This document shows positions 63,522-64,000 of a stretch of 64,000 nt of DNA, one piece after another; position 1 is the first letter of the stretch; each line of letters starts with the position of its first letter. Below the pieces are notes generated by a model that made no database searches, was not told the DNA's origin, and saw nothing but the letters and a program-made list of their open reading frames with translations. The stretch is from Foliimonas ilicis. GTDB taxonomy: Bacteria; Pseudomonadota; Alphaproteobacteria; Rhizobiales; Rhizobiaceae. The stretch lies in assembly GCF_039939195.1 (NCBI RefSeq), contig NZ_JBDUUH010000002.1, positions 248,001 through 312,000 on the forward strand, in the 5' to 3' direction. The position numbers and the translations under genes were made by a program.

Positions 63522-64000
63522 TTATTTTCCGATCTTGTCCATGCGGACGCCGAAGCTCTGAAAACCGCCGCGCATCAGTGGTTTTTTCGAAGAAATCACT
63601 TTGGAATTGATGCCGTTCCAGCCGATCTCACCGGAAATGCGCGCATATTCGATCTTTGGGCAGCGGTTCATTACCACTTTTATGCCCGCCGTTTCCAGTT
63701 TTGCGGCGGCTTCGTCATGACGAACCGTGAGCTGCATCCAGACGACTTTCGGCAATTGGTTCATCGCCAGAACCTCGTCGGCTACGGCCGGAACTGCTGC
63801 GGATGCGCGAAAAATGTCGACCATGTCGATGGGCGTCTCGATTTCCGACAATCTGGCATAGGTCTTTTGGCCGAGAATTTCCTTTCCGGCATGTCCCGGG
63901 TTAACCGGGATGACCGTGTAGCCCTTGGCGATCAGATATTTCATCACGAAGAAACTCGGGCGAACGTCATTTGCAGAAGCACCGACGATGGCGATCGTCT
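63522..64000 (-). CDS. CoA-binding (YccU-like) protein, 5' truncated by window edge
   Basis: The frame enters from the right edge (TIAIVGASANDVRPSFFVMKYL, the CoA-binding Rossmann start with GAS). It continues through GYTVIPVNPGHAGKEILG, VDIFR and VVWMQL, then MNRCPKIEY to a stop at 63522. This is the small CoA-binding-domain family of about 140-150 residues, so only a few N-terminal residues are outside. Function in the family is unknown. Confidence 0.85.
   Translation of the reverse strand, partial: TIAIVGASANDVRPSFFVMKYLIAKGYTVIPVNPGHAGKEILGQKTYARLSEIETPIDMVDIFRASAAVPAVADEVLAMNQLPKVVWMQLTVRHDEAAAKLETAGIKVVMNRCPKIEYARISGEIGWNGINSKVISSKKPLMRGGFQSFGVRMDKIGK

Overview
The window looks like an alphaproteobacterial chromosome of the Brucella/Ochrobactrum type. 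The evidence is the block clpP - clpX - lon - hupB - tRNA-Val - tRNA-Asp at the right (about 52.0-64.0 kb), the sequence of those proteins, and short rhizobial palindromic repeats at 54710 and 63375. The rest, from the left edge to about 52.0 kb, is accessory DNA that fits an integrative conjugative element (ICE) loaded with cargo. Neither an integrase nor the left end of the element lies in the window. The species assignment is inference.

Layout. (1) 0-5.7 kb: cargo, with an MFS transporter end, a LysR regulator, a polysaccharide deacetylase, a dihydroflavonol-reductase-like SDR, a broken SnoaL-like gene, a decayed copy of the start of trbB, and an aldo/keto reductase plus TetR unit behind a perfect palindrome. 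(2) 6.0-15.8 kb: an intact mating-pair-formation operon, trbB-C-D-E-J-K-L-F-G-I plus a DUF2274 gene, tightly packed with mostly overlapping starts and stops. It encodes the type IV secretion channel for conjugation. The relaxase and coupling protein are not in the window. (3) 15.8-41.0 kb: a long run of oxidoreductase cargo (at least six SDRs, two aldo/keto reductases, an epoxide hydrolase, an MBL-fold hydrolase, alpha/beta hydrolase, GH15 enzyme, MFS pump, DedA protein, methyltransferase). LysR, AraC and MarR regulators mostly sit beside or divergent from what they probably control. Three of these redox enzymes carry Tat export signals. Remnants of an IS630 transposase and an aldehyde dehydrogenase mark past rearrangements.

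(4) 41.06-51.99 kb: a defence-like module bounded by two direct repeats of about 308 bp, each holding a small AbiEi-type winged-helix gene. Inside are a helicase with an excisionase-like HTH and its own palindromic operator, two small Cys-rich proteins, an AAA+ ATPase/subtilisin pair that matches the ietAS defence system, a serine recombinase whose nucleophilic serine is a leucine, a protein of unknown function, a TIR-domain protein, and two broken regulatory genes. This is the part most likely to contain something undescribed.

(5) 52.06-64 kb: core chromosome, with a membrane diguanylate cyclase, a DUF1127 peptide, tRNA-Asp, tRNA-Val, an Arg/Asp-rich exported protein, hupB, lon, clpX, clpP, an FAD amine oxidase, a cupin, O-acetylhomoserine sulfhydrylase and a CoA-binding protein cut by the right edge. 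Clear rho-independent terminators follow hupB, lon and clpX.
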